64,000 nt of DNA from assembly GCA_029261995.1 (NCBI GenBank), contig JAJDAF010000010.1:260767-324766 (forward strand), written 5' to 3'. How positions within the stretch are numbered: position 1 is the stretch's first letter; every line of letters starts with the position of its first letter. Under the pieces are notes generated by a model. The model was not told the origin of the DNA. It did no database searches and was given only the letters and a program-made list of their open reading frames with translations. Source of the DNA: Candidatus Zhuqueibacterota bacterium (GTDB lineage: Bacteria; Zhuqueibacterota; Zhuqueibacteria; Oceanimicrobiales; Oceanimicrobiaceae). Made by a program: the position numbers and the translations under genes. Positions 53,735 through 62,550 of the stretch are shown here, piece after piece.

Positions 53735-54742
53735 CTACTTGCGTGTGTATTCTTCCTTCTTGTAGGGAGGAATGTCGAAAAGCGTCGGGTCGAGCGTTGA
53801 GTTGTCGTGGTAATTGACAATCATGTGCGTGGTCATCAACGCGTCTTTTTTCCCGTCTTTTTTCTTCATTTTCTTTTTGGCGAATTTGCTGAACAGGCCA
53901 CTCACCGACTTCGGGGTTTCGGCCTCTTGCTTGTCACCCTCGCCGGAGCCTATTTTTTCGCCCCAGTACTCGAAGGTCGTCGTGGTCTCCATGGGAATGC
54001 CTTCGAGCTTGTCGCCTTCTTCCTGCATTTTTTCCATCGCGGCGGCCAGTTGCTCATTGTTTTGCAGCACTTTTGTCAACATGCCCATGAGCCCGGTTTG
54101 TCCCGGGCCAAAGCCGAGCGCCTCAGCCATTCTCTTGCCAAACTCCTGCATTTCGTTGTTGCCTTTTGCCATCCAGTTGCTGGATTTGACAATCATGCCA
54201 CCTTTGCCTTTCTGGGGCTCTTTACCTTCTTCGTGCTTGGTTACTTCTGCTTCGAGCGTGAGTTTCAGGTTGGTCAACTCGGTATGCTTGTCTGCGATTT
54301 CGCGGTCCTGGCCAGGTGAATCGATATCGAGCTTGAATGTCCAATCGACTTCTGCTTCCGGCTTCTCGCTTTCTCCAGGCTCGCCCTGACCGCCACCGGA
54401 AAAGATACTGCCCAGGCCGGACTCAAGCATTTCTTTCCACTGCTCGAAGGTCATCTCTTTGTATTTCTTCTTCTTGTGGTTGATGGTGACAAAGACCCGG
54501 CGCTTCAAATCGACCATTTGTGTCTCCACGACTTTGCCCTTCTTGTCCAGCCGGTCGGTACGCAGGATGTCGCCTTTGAGATACTGCACCTGGCGCAAGG
54601 GTTTGTTGGCGCCGGTCATTTTTGCCAGGGTGCCCAGCGTGCCGCCAATCTTGGCCTTGGTGGTGGTTTCCTGCTTTGTGTCAGCGACCAGAGCTGTTGC
54701 GAAACACAGCAGCAGCAGTGTCGCTCTTTTGATAGATCGCAT
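53735..54742 (-). CDS. secreted Lys/Glu-rich protein, unknown
   Basis: A 335-residue protein with a signal peptide (to about ALVADT) and a highly charged body rich in Lys and Glu, with a Gly/Ser/Glu-rich segment around residue 115 (GGGQGEPGESEKPE). The N-terminal part (YLKGDILRTDRLDKKGKVVETQMVDLKRR, split) has the beta-strand pattern of outer-membrane-lipoprotein or DUF4412-like proteins, which I mention only as a possibility. AAAGGAGGTAACC precedes ATG 54742, an excellent ribosome site. It is not part of an obvious operon. Confidence 0.7.
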   Translation of the reverse strand: MRSIKRATLLLLCFATALVADTKQETTTKAKIGGTLGTLAKMTGANKPLRQVQYLKGDILRTDRLDKKGKVVETQMVDLKRRVFVTINHKKKKYKEMTFEQWKEMLESGLGSIFSGGGQGEPGESEKPEAEVDWTFKLDIDSPGQDREIADKHTELTNLKLTLEAEVTKHEEGKEPQKGKGGMIVKSSNWMAKGNNEMQEFGKRMAEALGFGPGQTGLMGMLTKVLQNNEQLAAAMEKMQEEGDKLEGIPMETTTTFEYWGEKIGSGEGDKQEAETPKSVSGLFSKFAKKKMKKKDGKKDALMTTHMIVNYHDNSTLDPTLFDIPPYKKEEYTRK

Positions 54743-54900
54743 TGGTTACCTCCTTTATGAGAGTGTGTAATTACCGTTTAATGTACGCTCAAGAGTTTGA
54801 TTTTCCGCAAAGAGCCAGGTTTAATTTAGCCGTAGAATGGCTCCTATCTCATCGAATCCGTCGAGACCATGCGATGCCGTTCCGTCCACCGCCAGTGGCA

Positions 54901-55770
54901 TCATTCGGCCACCTTGATAGCGCCAGATCGCACATGCAAATCCCGCTGTGGAAAAGGAATCTCAATACCGTTGGCCTTGAATTTCCGCACAACGGCACAG
55001 TTGAGCGCGGACCTAACTTGCCAGTGCTGCTTCGGGTCATCGATCCAGACGCGCAGCTCCATATTCCAGGCAGAGTCCCCAAATTCGAGCAGTAGCACTT
55101 CGGATTCGGGTTGGTCTCGGACAGCTTCTGATTCTCTCGCAACCTCCTGCAGCGACTGCATGACGAGATCGAGATCTGAGTCGTACGAAACCCCGACCGC
55201 GACATCCAGCCGCACTTTCGGATCGAGATGCGACCAGTTGACCACGTGCGCTGAAATGAAGTCGCTGTTTGGCACGATGATGGAGATGTTCTGAGTCGTC
55301 CGGACGACGGTCGAGCGCATGTGAATTTCCTCGACATCGCCTTCCGTCTCGCCGACAACAACCCGATCGCCGACTTTGATGGGACGCTCGATCAGCAGAA
55401 TGAGCCCGGAAATGAAATTCGATGTGATGTTTTGCAGCCCAAATCCAATGCCGACTGAAAGGAAACCGAAGACGACCACCAGCCCGCTCAGGTCGATGCC
55501 AATGAACTGGAAGGAGATGATAGCGCCTACCACCAACACGATATAGTGCGAAAAGCGGGTGAGGGTGTACTGCATGCCCTCGTCCAGCTTGGTCCTGGAA
55601 AGCGCTTTGACCAGCAGAGACTTCACGAAAACCCGTGAGGCGACGACAAACGCCAGCATCAGCAGGACGACCATAAAAAGCGAGGTCATCGTAACGGTCG
55701 TTTGTTTGACGGTGAAAAGTGGGTACTGAAAGATTTGCTGGACGATGTCCAGGACGCTTTCCGGGCTCAT
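54901..55770 (-). CDS. MscS family mechanosensitive channel
   Basis: A 289-residue small-conductance mechanosensitive channel. Three membrane helices (about 25-45, 60-85, 90-115), the pore-lining FGFLSVGIGFGLQNITSNFISGLILLIERP (split), the beta domain VGDRVVVGETEGDVEEIHMRSTVVRT (split) and the C-terminal domain. Opens on hypo-osmotic shock to release solutes. ATG 55770 overlaps the stop of the hydroxylase upstream (ATGA) and has AAAGGAGACC; the longer frame is not used. Confidence 0.92.
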   Translation of the reverse strand: MSPESVLDIVQQIFQYPLFTVKQTTVTMTSLFMVVLLMLAFVVASRVFVKSLLVKALSRTKLDEGMQYTLTRFSHYIVLVVGAIISFQFIGIDLSGLVVVFGFLSVGIGFGLQNITSNFISGLILLIERPIKVGDRVVVGETEGDVEEIHMRSTVVRTTQNISIIVPNSDFISAHVVNWSHLDPKVRLDVAVGVSYDSDLDLVMQSLQEVARESEAVRDQPESEVLLLEFGDSAWNMELRVWIDDPKQHWQVRSALNCAVVRKFKANGIEIPFPQRDLHVRSGAIKVAE

Positions 55771-56663
55771 GCGGTCTCCTTTTGCGCTGAAAGTGGCGAG
55801 CGGGCGGCTGAGGTCAATTTCTGCTGCATCTGTTTCACGGTTTTTCTCGACCCGTCGTGGCTCCAACCTGGCGCCCGGAATACGTAGGCAAGCCTGACCG
55901 CCACCGGGTTAGGCTGCCGCAGGTCTCGCCAAATCGCCTGCCATTCGTGCATTGCGATTTTGATCGGGTTGAACGTGCTGATGTTCTGGGTAAGTCCGTA
56001 GGTGACGGTTTCTTCTTCCACCTGGAAGGTGCCAAACAGCCGATCCCAGATGATGAGAATTCCAGCATGATTGCGGTCGAGGTATTTGGTGTCGCTGCCG
56101 TGGTGCGCGCGGTGGTGCGAAGGCGTGTTGAGGAGCCATTCGACCGGACCGAGTTTGCGGATGGTTTCGGTGTGAATCCAGAATTGATAAAGCAGGCTGA
56201 TAGCCTGCATGGTCATCACCATCAGCGGGTCAAAGCCGAGGAGTGGTAGCCAGAGCCAGAACACGAATCCGGTCAGATTTCCGGTCCAGGTCTGGCGCAG
56301 CGCGGTTGACAGATTGTAGCGCTGCGAAGAGTGGTGGTTGACGTGCGAAGCCCAGAAAAAACGGCATTGGTGGCTGATTCTGTGGAAAACATAGTAGGTG
56401 AAATCTTCCAGAAAAAACAACGCCAGCCAAGCCTGCCAGCCATTGCCGATTTCGAAGATTGCAAACTGGTGCGCGAACATGTAGGCCCCGAAAATCGGGA
56501 CTTTGATGAGCAGCTTGATAATCACATTGCCAATGCCCATGGCCAGGCTGGCCGCGGTGTCTTTCAACTCGTAGAGTTGCGCATCCTGCGCGGAACTCAC
56601 CATCGCTTCGACGACCATCAGTACAATGAATCCCGGGATGGCGTAATGAATAATATCGGGCAC
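55767..56663 (-). CDS. sterol desaturase/fatty acid hydroxylase family protein
   Basis: A 298-residue membrane di-iron hydroxylase with four or so membrane helices and the His clusters HRISHQCRFFWASHVNHHSS (HxxxH...HxxHH) and NTPSHHRAHHGSD plus a later His. Bacterial members hydroxylate or desaturate lipids, alkyl chains or carotenoids; the substrate is unknown. The start is GTG 56663 behind AAGGAGACACC. Its stop overlaps the mscS start, so the two are coupled, though the functional link is not obvious. Confidence 0.87.
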   Translation of the reverse strand: MPDIIHYAIPGFIVLMVVEAMVSSAQDAQLYELKDTAASLAMGIGNVIIKLLIKVPIFGAYMFAHQFAIFEIGNGWQAWLALFFLEDFTYYVFHRISHQCRFFWASHVNHHSSQRYNLSTALRQTWTGNLTGFVFWLWLPLLGFDPLMVMTMQAISLLYQFWIHTETIRKLGPVEWLLNTPSHHRAHHGSDTKYLDRNHAGILIIWDRLFGTFQVEEETVTYGLTQNISTFNPIKIAMHEWQAIWRDLRQPNPVAVRLAYVFRAPGWSHDGSRKTVKQMQQKLTSAARSPLSAQKETA

Positions 56664-56812
56664 GGTGTCTCCTTGCTGGCCGTATTCTTATGGAGCAGTA
56701 GATTTTCAAAAATCGGGATGATGTCGAAAGGACAATTTACGACACTTGCAGGTGAGATTGCAACAGAATTCTGACTTGCGAACGGCTTTCTCTGGCTTCC
56801 CCAGCCTAAACG

Positions 56813-57307
56813 CTACCTAAAGAATGAGATCAGTTTGTGACGCGAGTGGCTCAACCAGTGGTCGAAAGCGTGGACCACGGCGAGCATGAACAGCCCGGCC
56901 CCGAGCAGCCCGAAGTTCACGTGCAGGCCGGATGCCAGTGAACGCAGCATGTTGACTGCCTTGACGCTGCTGGCAAAATTCTCCTGCGTGCTGGCCAATA
57001 ATCCACTGCCGGAGTAGTAGATCGTGACTCCCAGGCCCGCAATCAGGCCGAGCACGGAAAGCAGAATGGCCCACCATTCGAATTCTGATTTGCCATCCGC
57101 CTGAGCTTTGATTCTGGCGATCACGTTTTTGGAGAAGTCCTGCGAGAGCGCCAGTGGCGGCTCCTGCTTCAACGCCTGATAGATTGCCTTGTATCTGGCG
57201 ATTTCCTTTTGTGTGGCAGCGCTGAACTGCGCCTCAGGCTCTCTTAAGTCGTGCCGTTTTTCCAGATACTCCTGAATCTGGCGGTCGCTCAGGTTCTTTA
57301 GTGCCAT
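56813..57307 (-). CDS. membrane partner of the ECF sigma factor, possible anti-sigma
   Basis: A 164-residue protein. The N-terminal 75 residues are charged and helical, with an FSKNVIARI segment typical of anti-sigma and related proteins; two membrane helices follow at about 76-98 and 128-150. There is no HxxxCxxC zinc-anti-sigma motif and there are no cysteines. The start lies inside the end of the sigma gene (10-base overlap) with AGGAGGAACT upstream, the usual arrangement for sigma/anti-sigma pairs. I infer an anti-sigma role, with low certainty. Confidence 0.6.
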   Translation of the reverse strand: MALKNLSDRQIQEYLEKRHDLREPEAQFSAATQKEIARYKAIYQALKQEPPLALSQDFSKNVIARIKAQADGKSEFEWWAILLSVLGLIAGLGVTIYYSGSGLLASTQENFASSVKAVNMLRSLASGLHVNFGLLGAGLFMLAVVHAFDHWLSHSRHKLISFFR

Positions 57308-57870
57308 AGTTCCTCCTGTTCGTACCTCTCGGCGAGCCTCTCCTTGAGGAGTTTTCTCGCCCGGAACAAATAACTCTTTACGGTACCGTCCGGCATGTCA
57401 GTGATCTTACCGATTTCGGCGTAACTCATTTCTTCGATATGGTAGAGCGTCAGAATGGTTCGAAACCGGGGTGGCAACTCCTGGATTTCAATCTCCAGCC
57501 TTTCCGAAACATCCTTGTCAGTAATAACATCGGCCGGTGTCTCTGGTGAGCGGACCAACGTCTCGATGGAATCGCCTTCAGCGGCAAAGTCGTCGAAGAG
57601 CGGCACCTTTTTTTTCTTCAGCGCATTGATGCAAGTGTTGTAAGAGATTCTGGCAATCCAGGTCGAGAGCTTTGACTCGTGTTGAAAGCTGGCCAGATGC
57701 TGGTAGATTTTCAAGAAAATGTCCTGGCAAATGTCTTCTCGATCGGCATCGTTGCTGACCATCTTGAACACAATGTTGTAGACCAGCCGCTTGTAGTCTT
57801 CTATCAATTGATAGAAGGCATCAGGGTGGCCGGCCTTCACGCGTTCGATTGTGTCTTTGATCTCTGCCAT
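57298..57870 (-). CDS. ECF-type RNA polymerase sigma factor
   Basis: A 190-residue sigma70-family ECF factor with region 2 (FYQLIEDYKRLVYNIVFKMV, EDICQDIFLKIYQHL) and region 4 (LPPRFRTILTLYHIEEMSY, then IGKITDMPDGTVKSYLFRARKLL). No extended C-terminal domain. I start at ATG 57870 after AAGAGA; the frame extends upstream past the likely promoter and is not used. Its own upstream region carries a motif pair (separate entry) repeated in mirror orientation before the divergent gene, suggesting autoregulation. Confidence 0.92.
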   Translation of the reverse strand: MAEIKDTIERVKAGHPDAFYQLIEDYKRLVYNIVFKMVSNDADREDICQDIFLKIYQHLASFQHESKLSTWIARISYNTCINALKKKKVPLFDDFAAEGDSIETLVRSPETPADVITDKDVSERLEIEIQELPPRFRTILTLYHIEEMSYAEIGKITDMPDGTVKSYLFRARKLLKERLAERYEQEELWH

Positions 57871-57889
57871 ATCGATTCTCTTGCATATA

Positions 57890-57917
57890 ATGACAGACGT
57901 CTCGACAGAATGTTGCA
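57890..57917 (-). promoter_or_regulatory. ECF-type promoter for the sigma operon
   Basis: On the minus strand TTGCAACAT (including TGCAAC at 57917-57912), 16 bases, TGTCAT (57895-57890). The spacing and GTC-containing -10 match the ECF style (AAC at -35, GTC or similar at -10). The same nine-base -35 sequence and the same 16-base spacing occur facing the other way for the next gene. Confidence 0.6.
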
Positions 57918-57939
57918 ATCCAAACAATATCAGTCCGGT

Positions 57940-57967
57940 TGCAACATAATTCTCATTCATGTGTCGG
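57940..57967 (+). promoter_or_regulatory. ECF-type promoter for the divergent DUF6249 gene
   Basis: TTGCAACAT (TGCAAC at 57940-57945), 16 bases, TGTCGG (57962-57967). It repeats the -35 sequence and spacing of the divergent sigma promoter exactly. Transcription near 57974 would leave a leader of about 48 bases before ATG 58022. Confidence 0.6.
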
Positions 57968-58021
57968 ATGAGACAGGTAATCAAGATCGCAAAAAACATT
58001 CAATGTTCAAAGGAGAAAATC

Positions 58022-58381
58022 ATGTCTGGAGAATGGGTTCCTATTATAATTGTTCCAACCATTTTCTTTTCGCTTTATCTGATCGTCAAGACGGTCTCCG
58101 ATAACGGCGTCCGCCGCAAGGTTATCGACAAGGGCCTGCTCGACGAAAATGTCAAGCATCTGTTCCAACAGACCAACACGGAATTTCGACCCAATTCCCT
58201 GAAATGGGGCATGGTTCTGGTTGCGCTGGGCGCCGCCATTCTCATCGGCCAGGCTGTGCCGTACTCATTCCAGGAAGAGGCAACCATCAGCGCCATGTTT
58301 ATTCTGAGCGGCGTTGCGTTGGTGGCGTTCTATGTTGTGGCTGGCAAGATGACGAAGGGTGAAGATGGGACAGAGTCTTGA
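58022..58381 (+). CDS. DUF6249 membrane protein
   Basis: A 119-residue protein with three membrane helices (about 6-22, 61-77 and 90-108) and a short charged segment between the first two, the DUF6249 layout. Members are often next to ECF sigma genes; here the gene is divergent from one and shares its promoter motif. Function unknown; I infer membership of the sigma regulon. AAAGGAG precedes ATG 58022. Confidence 0.78.
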   Translation: MSGEWVPIIIVPTIFFSLYLIVKTVSDNGVRRKVIDKGLLDENVKHLFQQTNTEFRPNSLKWGMVLVALGAAILIGQAVPYSFQEEATISAMFILSGVALVAFYVVAGKMTKGEDGTES

Positions 58382-58523
58382 TCGGGTATCAGGTTCTCCG
58401 GCAGCCTGGCTGCGGTGCAACTTTGATGCAGCTTGACCGTAAGATATTTAACTTGGCGAAGCCTCGAGTGCTTCGCCACATCCCTTCGCACATGAAACGG
58501 CCAAATTATTGATGGAAACGGTA

Positions 58524-60260
58524 ATGAAACAAGTCGCTCGAATTGTCCTTCTCAGCACAATGATTGTGGCCACAGTAGCGCTTCCCCAGAGTGTGCTGGT
58601 CAACATCGACCATATCAGCCCCAAGGACGTGGAAGTTCAAGGCTTCCGTCTTGACAGTCAGCAGCAGGTGGAAATCGATGCTGTTGGTTTTCGTGACAGC
58701 GGTAAAAAGGGTGTGCGGCTGACCCGCGCCTGGATTCTGGATGCACGGACGAGGCAGCAAGTCTGGGGCATGGATGATGCTGAAACGCAAGACCGCGGCA
58801 GGCGGCTTGTCGAATATCATGATCAGGTTTCTTTGCCGGAGGGAGACTACGAAGTCTATTACTCATCCTTTCCATACGCCTATCGGGATGATGGGTTCAA
58901 CCATTGGTTCTCGAAGTGGTTTCATGATGTCTTCGATGGCGACGACGACGAGGCCTACCATCATTTTCGAAAAGACTGGCAGGAGTTTAAGATTACTGTG
59001 CGAGGCAAAGGCAAAGCCTACGTCAGGAACAAACTCGACGAATTGCGTTCGGGATTTCTGCAAAGTGCTTTTGTCTCGATGCGCGGCCTGCGCGACGGCG
59101 AGAGGGTAAAACAGGGCTTCAAACTAAGCCGGCCTGTGGGCGTGGAAATATATGCGGTTGGAGAGGCCCGGCGGGACGGAACTTATGATTATGGTTGGAT
59201 CGTGAACAGCCGCACTCGGGAAAAAGCCTGGATGTTTGACTATCGAAATTCAGAGTACGCCGGCGGAGCCCGTAAGAACCGCGTCGTGCGCGAGACAGTA
59301 CGCCTGGAAGAGGGCGAGTATGAGGCCGTGTTCGTTACCGACGATTCGCATTCATCCAGCCACTGGAACAGCGCTCCGCCGAATGACCCGGATTTTTGGG
59401 GCATGACCGTCATGGCCGTCGAACCGTCTGACAACAAGTTTATTTCCGATTTTGACCGGAAGGCCGCGGATGACAAGAGTGTTATCCTGGCCTTCACGCA
59501 ACTGCGTAACAATGAGTTTAAATCGCAATCGTTTCGCTGCAATTCACCCACTGATGTTCGGGTTTACGCGGTGGGCGAGGGTGGCCGAGATGAGATGTAT
59601 GACTTTTCGTGGATCGTGAACGCCGGCAGCCACGAACGTGTGTGGCGGATGGACTATGACAACACCGAACACGCCGGCGGCGGCAAGAAGAATCGAGTCG
59701 TCGATGATGTGTTGCAGCTTCAGAAGGGCAGCTACACCTTGTATTGCGTCACAGATGGCAGCCACAGCTACTGGGACTGGAATGATGAGCCTCCTTTCGA
59801 CCGGGAAGGCTGGGGGGTTACCCTGATGGCTGCAGACGAAAGTTACCGCCCGGGCGACATCGAAGCTGTGGATGATGATGATGTCAGCAATGGCCAAATT
59901 ATTGCGCGACTGACCGGGGTTCAAAACTATGAGCATGAAAGAGACCGCTTCTCCCTGGACCGGGATGGTGAAGTTCGCATTTACGCTGTCGGTGAAGGTT
60001 CGGGAGGCGACATGCACGACTATGGCTGGATCGAAAATGCAGAGACAGACAAAACCGTCTGGGAGATGACATACCGTCAGACTGACCACGCCGGTGGCGC
60101 AAAAAAGAATCGCCTGTTCGACGGCAAGGTCTATTTGCAGCGCGGACGCTATGTTTTACATTACGAGACCGACGGTTCGCATTCATTTGAACAGTGGAAT
60201 GACAAGGCGCCCTACGACCCCGCAAGTTGGGGAATCACCATCTACCGCGTCGAGCCTTAG
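58524..60260 (+). CDS. secreted protein with four repeated domains, unknown
   Basis: A 578-residue protein with a signal peptide (to about VALPQ) and four repeats of roughly 110-130 residues. The last three share VRIYAVGEGG/AR, YDYGWIVNA, VWRMDYDNTEHAGGxKKNR, then a strand and WGVTLMA/WGITIYRV at the end; the first is more diverged and lacks the AGG-KNR motif. No family recognised; the repeats have the beta-sandwich feel of carbohydrate- or calcium-binding modules. Two start codons (58512, 58524) are possible; neither has a strong ribosome site. Confidence 0.75.
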   Translation: MKQVARIVLLSTMIVATVALPQSVLVNIDHISPKDVEVQGFRLDSQQQVEIDAVGFRDSGKKGVRLTRAWILDARTRQQVWGMDDAETQDRGRRLVEYHDQVSLPEGDYEVYYSSFPYAYRDDGFNHWFSKWFHDVFDGDDDEAYHHFRKDWQEFKITVRGKGKAYVRNKLDELRSGFLQSAFVSMRGLRDGERVKQGFKLSRPVGVEIYAVGEARRDGTYDYGWIVNSRTREKAWMFDYRNSEYAGGARKNRVVRETVRLEEGEYEAVFVTDDSHSSSHWNSAPPNDPDFWGMTVMAVEPSDNKFISDFDRKAADDKSVILAFTQLRNNEFKSQSFRCNSPTDVRVYAVGEGGRDEMYDFSWIVNAGSHERVWRMDYDNTEHAGGGKKNRVVDDVLQLQKGSYTLYCVTDGSHSYWDWNDEPPFDREGWGVTLMAADESYRPGDIEAVDDDDVSNGQIIARLTGVQNYEHERDRFSLDRDGEVRIYAVGEGSGGDMHDYGWIENAETDKTVWEMTYRQTDHAGGAKKNRLFDGKVYLQRGRYVLHYETDGSHSFEQWNDKAPYDPASWGITIYRVEP

Positions 60261-60417
60261 CCAGCCCGTTCATTGCGCTGGATCCGGGCGGCCCATCCTC
60301 AACATCGCCGCATAGCCTCAAATTGCTAACGCAGCGCAAACAGTCCGACCTGTGCCCACAAATTTCATTTGATTTTTTAAGAATCATGAACTATATTCGG
60401 GCCTTCGACAAAGGTAT

Positions 60418-60494
<77 letters not shown>

Positions 60495-61139
60495 AGATTG
60501 AGTCTCATAAAAAAACCTCCATATGCTCGTAGTCGATTTGTCGCCAATGGACCGGTTTTGTCTGACACAATCGGAAGGCCCGGCCACAGCTTGGGTGAAA
60601 GCGCCAAAGACCGGTTTCCTCTTGCCACATGCCGTCAAACCTTGCGATCATGGTGTTGGCAAGCGCCTGAAGTCTGTTGTTGAGATGGGTTGGTGTTCTG
60701 GCGAAACAGTATTCCGGCCTGGCGGGTGACCATTCGCCCTCGGCGAATGAATATTGGCTTGCGACGGTTCGCTATCCGCTCTTGACAAAATAATATTGGC
60801 TCTTGACGAGACACCATTATGTTGTTGGCGAAAGGTTCGCGACGCTTGTCTGGAGAGCATTGCCGTTTGGCGCAACGATTCTTGCTGTCGCCGGCTTGTT
60901 GTTCGCGGTTGACGCCTCAATACTCTACGACTCGCAACGATTCTTTGGCGTGCCGGGTTCTACTCTTGTCATCATTTTATGAAGTTCGAGCGTGAGGGCA
61001 ACGTCCAGCGGGCGTTCGGCCATACTAAAGGCCACAACGAATGGTCATGTCGGGACCAGGAAATAGTCCCTGGCGCATGGGTGGGTCGGTGATTGCCTGG
61101 TGGGTGAAATTCCCTGGTTTTCGGTCAGCCACTACTTAT
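60495..61139. other. intergenic stretch with a 21-bp degenerate tandem array
   Basis: About 645 bases between tRNA-Arg and the YheT-like gene. The middle holds a degenerate 21-bp tandem array (separate entry). The remainder has no supported gene. Minus-strand open frames through the array encode a heptapeptide-like repeat but have no ribosome site or other gene evidence. Confidence 0.55.
60702..60974. repeat. 21-bp degenerate tandem array, about 13 units
   Basis: Units of exactly 21 bases follow without gaps from 60702 to 60974 (starts 60702, 60723, 60744, 60765, 60786, 60807 and on). The first six are the clearest: each begins with C (five of six CG) and has AT at positions 10-11, ATT in five of them. 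Later units drift but keep the 21-base spacing. This equals two helical turns, as for arrays of bound protein or bent DNA. It is not CRISPR: there is no repeat/spacer alternation. Confidence 0.7.
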
Positions 61140-62162
61140 TTATTCTTTCGTCTTCCGGCCCACGCTGTCGGTCTGCTTCAAAAGGGTCTCCGCGTAACTC
61201 ACGATAGCATAATCCATCCAGCGGTGGTTGTTTAGTGGCGTTGATTTGGCTGAGATGAAACCCATGTGGCCGCCGCTTTCCGTGATGTGGTAGTGCAGAC
61301 TCGAGTTTTCCGGCAAGTTTGTGAACGTCTGCCGTGGAACGAAAGGGTCATCTTTGCTGGCCAGCAGCACGGTCGGAACTTCGATACCTGGCAAGAACTG
61401 CTTTGCACTGCACATCTTATAGTAGTGCTCCGCGGAGTCAAAGCAGTGCAATGGCGCGGTCCAGATGTGGTCAAAATCCCTGATGCTCATTCCCGGGCTA
61501 AGCGCGAATTTCGGAAAATCCGGGAATTGCTGTTGCCGTTGCCGCACGGCAGTGCTCAGCAGCTTGATGAACCGGCGTTCATAGAGGCGGTTCCGAAATC
61601 GCGCCAGGGCATCCGCGCATCTGTTCAGTTCAATTGGCGGCGTCACGGCCAGCGCCCCGCGCAATTCCTCAGGCGCGGGATCTGCCTGTTCTCCCAGCAA
61701 CTTCAGCAGGGCATTGCCGCTGAGTGAGAAGCCGGCAGCCACAATTGGCACGCCGGGAAGCGTTGAGGCTACACAGGCGAGTGCCGCGCTGATATCATCG
61801 CTCTTGCCGGAGTGATAGGTGTTGCGCGCCAGACCGGTGCCTTGTCCGCAGCCACGATGATTCATGCGGTAGACATGCCAGCCGCGATTTATGAACAAAT
61901 TCGCCAGGCGCAGCATGTAGGGAGAATTCGCATCGCCGCCCAGACCGTGCATGAGCAGGATGGCCTTTTTCATTGGCGCTTTTCGACTTGCCCGGTTCTC
62001 GCACAGCACAATCCGGTCCCCGCCACTGACCGGCACTTCCATGAGCGTGGTTCGCCGCAGGGCTGTGACGCCCGGCAGATAGTAGCCGGCGATGGTCTGC
62101 AGGTGGCCGTTGCGGAGCAATGGGTGCGGGTGAAAAGGTTGGATGGTCATTTCAGAAAGCAT
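61140..62162 (-). CDS. YheT-like alpha/beta hydrolase
   Basis: A 340-residue alpha/beta hydrolase of the YheT/EMB8/ABHD1-3 group: FHPHPLLRNGHLQTIAGYYLP at the N-terminus (split for length) is the family hallmark, LLMHGLGGDANSPYML the oxyanion region, GFSLSGNALLKLLGE the nucleophile elbow (Ser in GFSLSGN), and late Asp and His (LLASKDDPFVP, SGGHMGF). Substrates are probably esters or acylglycerols; none is proven for bacteria. It is followed on the opposite strand by nothing for 390 bases. Confidence 0.9.
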   Translation of the reverse strand: MLSEMTIQPFHPHPLLRNGHLQTIAGYYLPGVTALRRTTLMEVPVSGGDRIVLCENRASRKAPMKKAILLMHGLGGDANSPYMLRLANLFINRGWHVYRMNHRGCGQGTGLARNTYHSGKSDDISAALACVASTLPGVPIVAAGFSLSGNALLKLLGEQADPAPEELRGALAVTPPIELNRCADALARFRNRLYERRFIKLLSTAVRQRQQQFPDFPKFALSPGMSIRDFDHIWTAPLHCFDSAEHYYKMCSAKQFLPGIEVPTVLLASKDDPFVPRQTFTNLPENSSLHYHITESGGHMGFISAKSTPLNNHRWMDYAIVSYAETLLKQTDSVGRKTKE

Positions 62163-62550
62163 AGGGGTTTGGCAGCGGTCCGTTGTTTTTTCGAATTGGG
62201 AGTTTAGCGGTTTTGTTTTGCTTATGCAAGGGCTTCCTCTGTTTTTTAAGAATGTTTCAGAATTCTTGCGACATCTGCCCAGCCAAGGAAGTTACTCTCT
62301 GTCGAAGAATACTGGAGATGAAGCGACCCACGGAATTCACGAGCGAAGTTCACAGCAGGCACGGAGATGGAGCATTGCGTAATCTCGATTCCCAGAATTT
62401 GGACGAATTTTTGTTTTAAGTGATAAATTTGTCCCTAAATGAGTCGTTTCGGCAATCGCTTAACCTCCATATTTTCCCACATTTCTTCTTGACAATTGAG
62501 ATCTAATTCGCTATCGTTAACGCTATTTGATTTGAGACGATGGAGCCCTG
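62163..62550. other. intergenic stretch upstream of two divergent genes
   Basis: About 390 bases without a supported gene. The only well-spaced signal is a promoter at 62489-62517 for the next gene (separate entry). The middle contains a weak inverted repeat (AAGAAT...ATTCTT) and otherwise nothing I recognise. Confidence 0.5.
62489..62517 (+). promoter_or_regulatory. sigma70-type promoter
   Basis: TTGACA at 62489-62494, 17 bases, TATCGT at 62512-62517. Consensus -35 box and a fair -10 box. Transcription would begin near 62524, leaving 27 bases before ATG 62551. Confidence 0.65.

Noticed and set aside
57871-57999. upstream extension of the sigma factor
   Set aside because: It would include both promoter motifs and has no sigma region similarity.
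60648-60920. 90-codon minus-strand frame with a heptapeptide repeat
   Set aside because: The repeat is explained by the 21-bp DNA period; there is no ribosome site and composition is unlike the genes around it.
60702-60974. CRISPR array or integron attC cluster
   Set aside because: Units are contiguous, degenerate and 21 bases long, without spacers; no cas or integrase gene is near.
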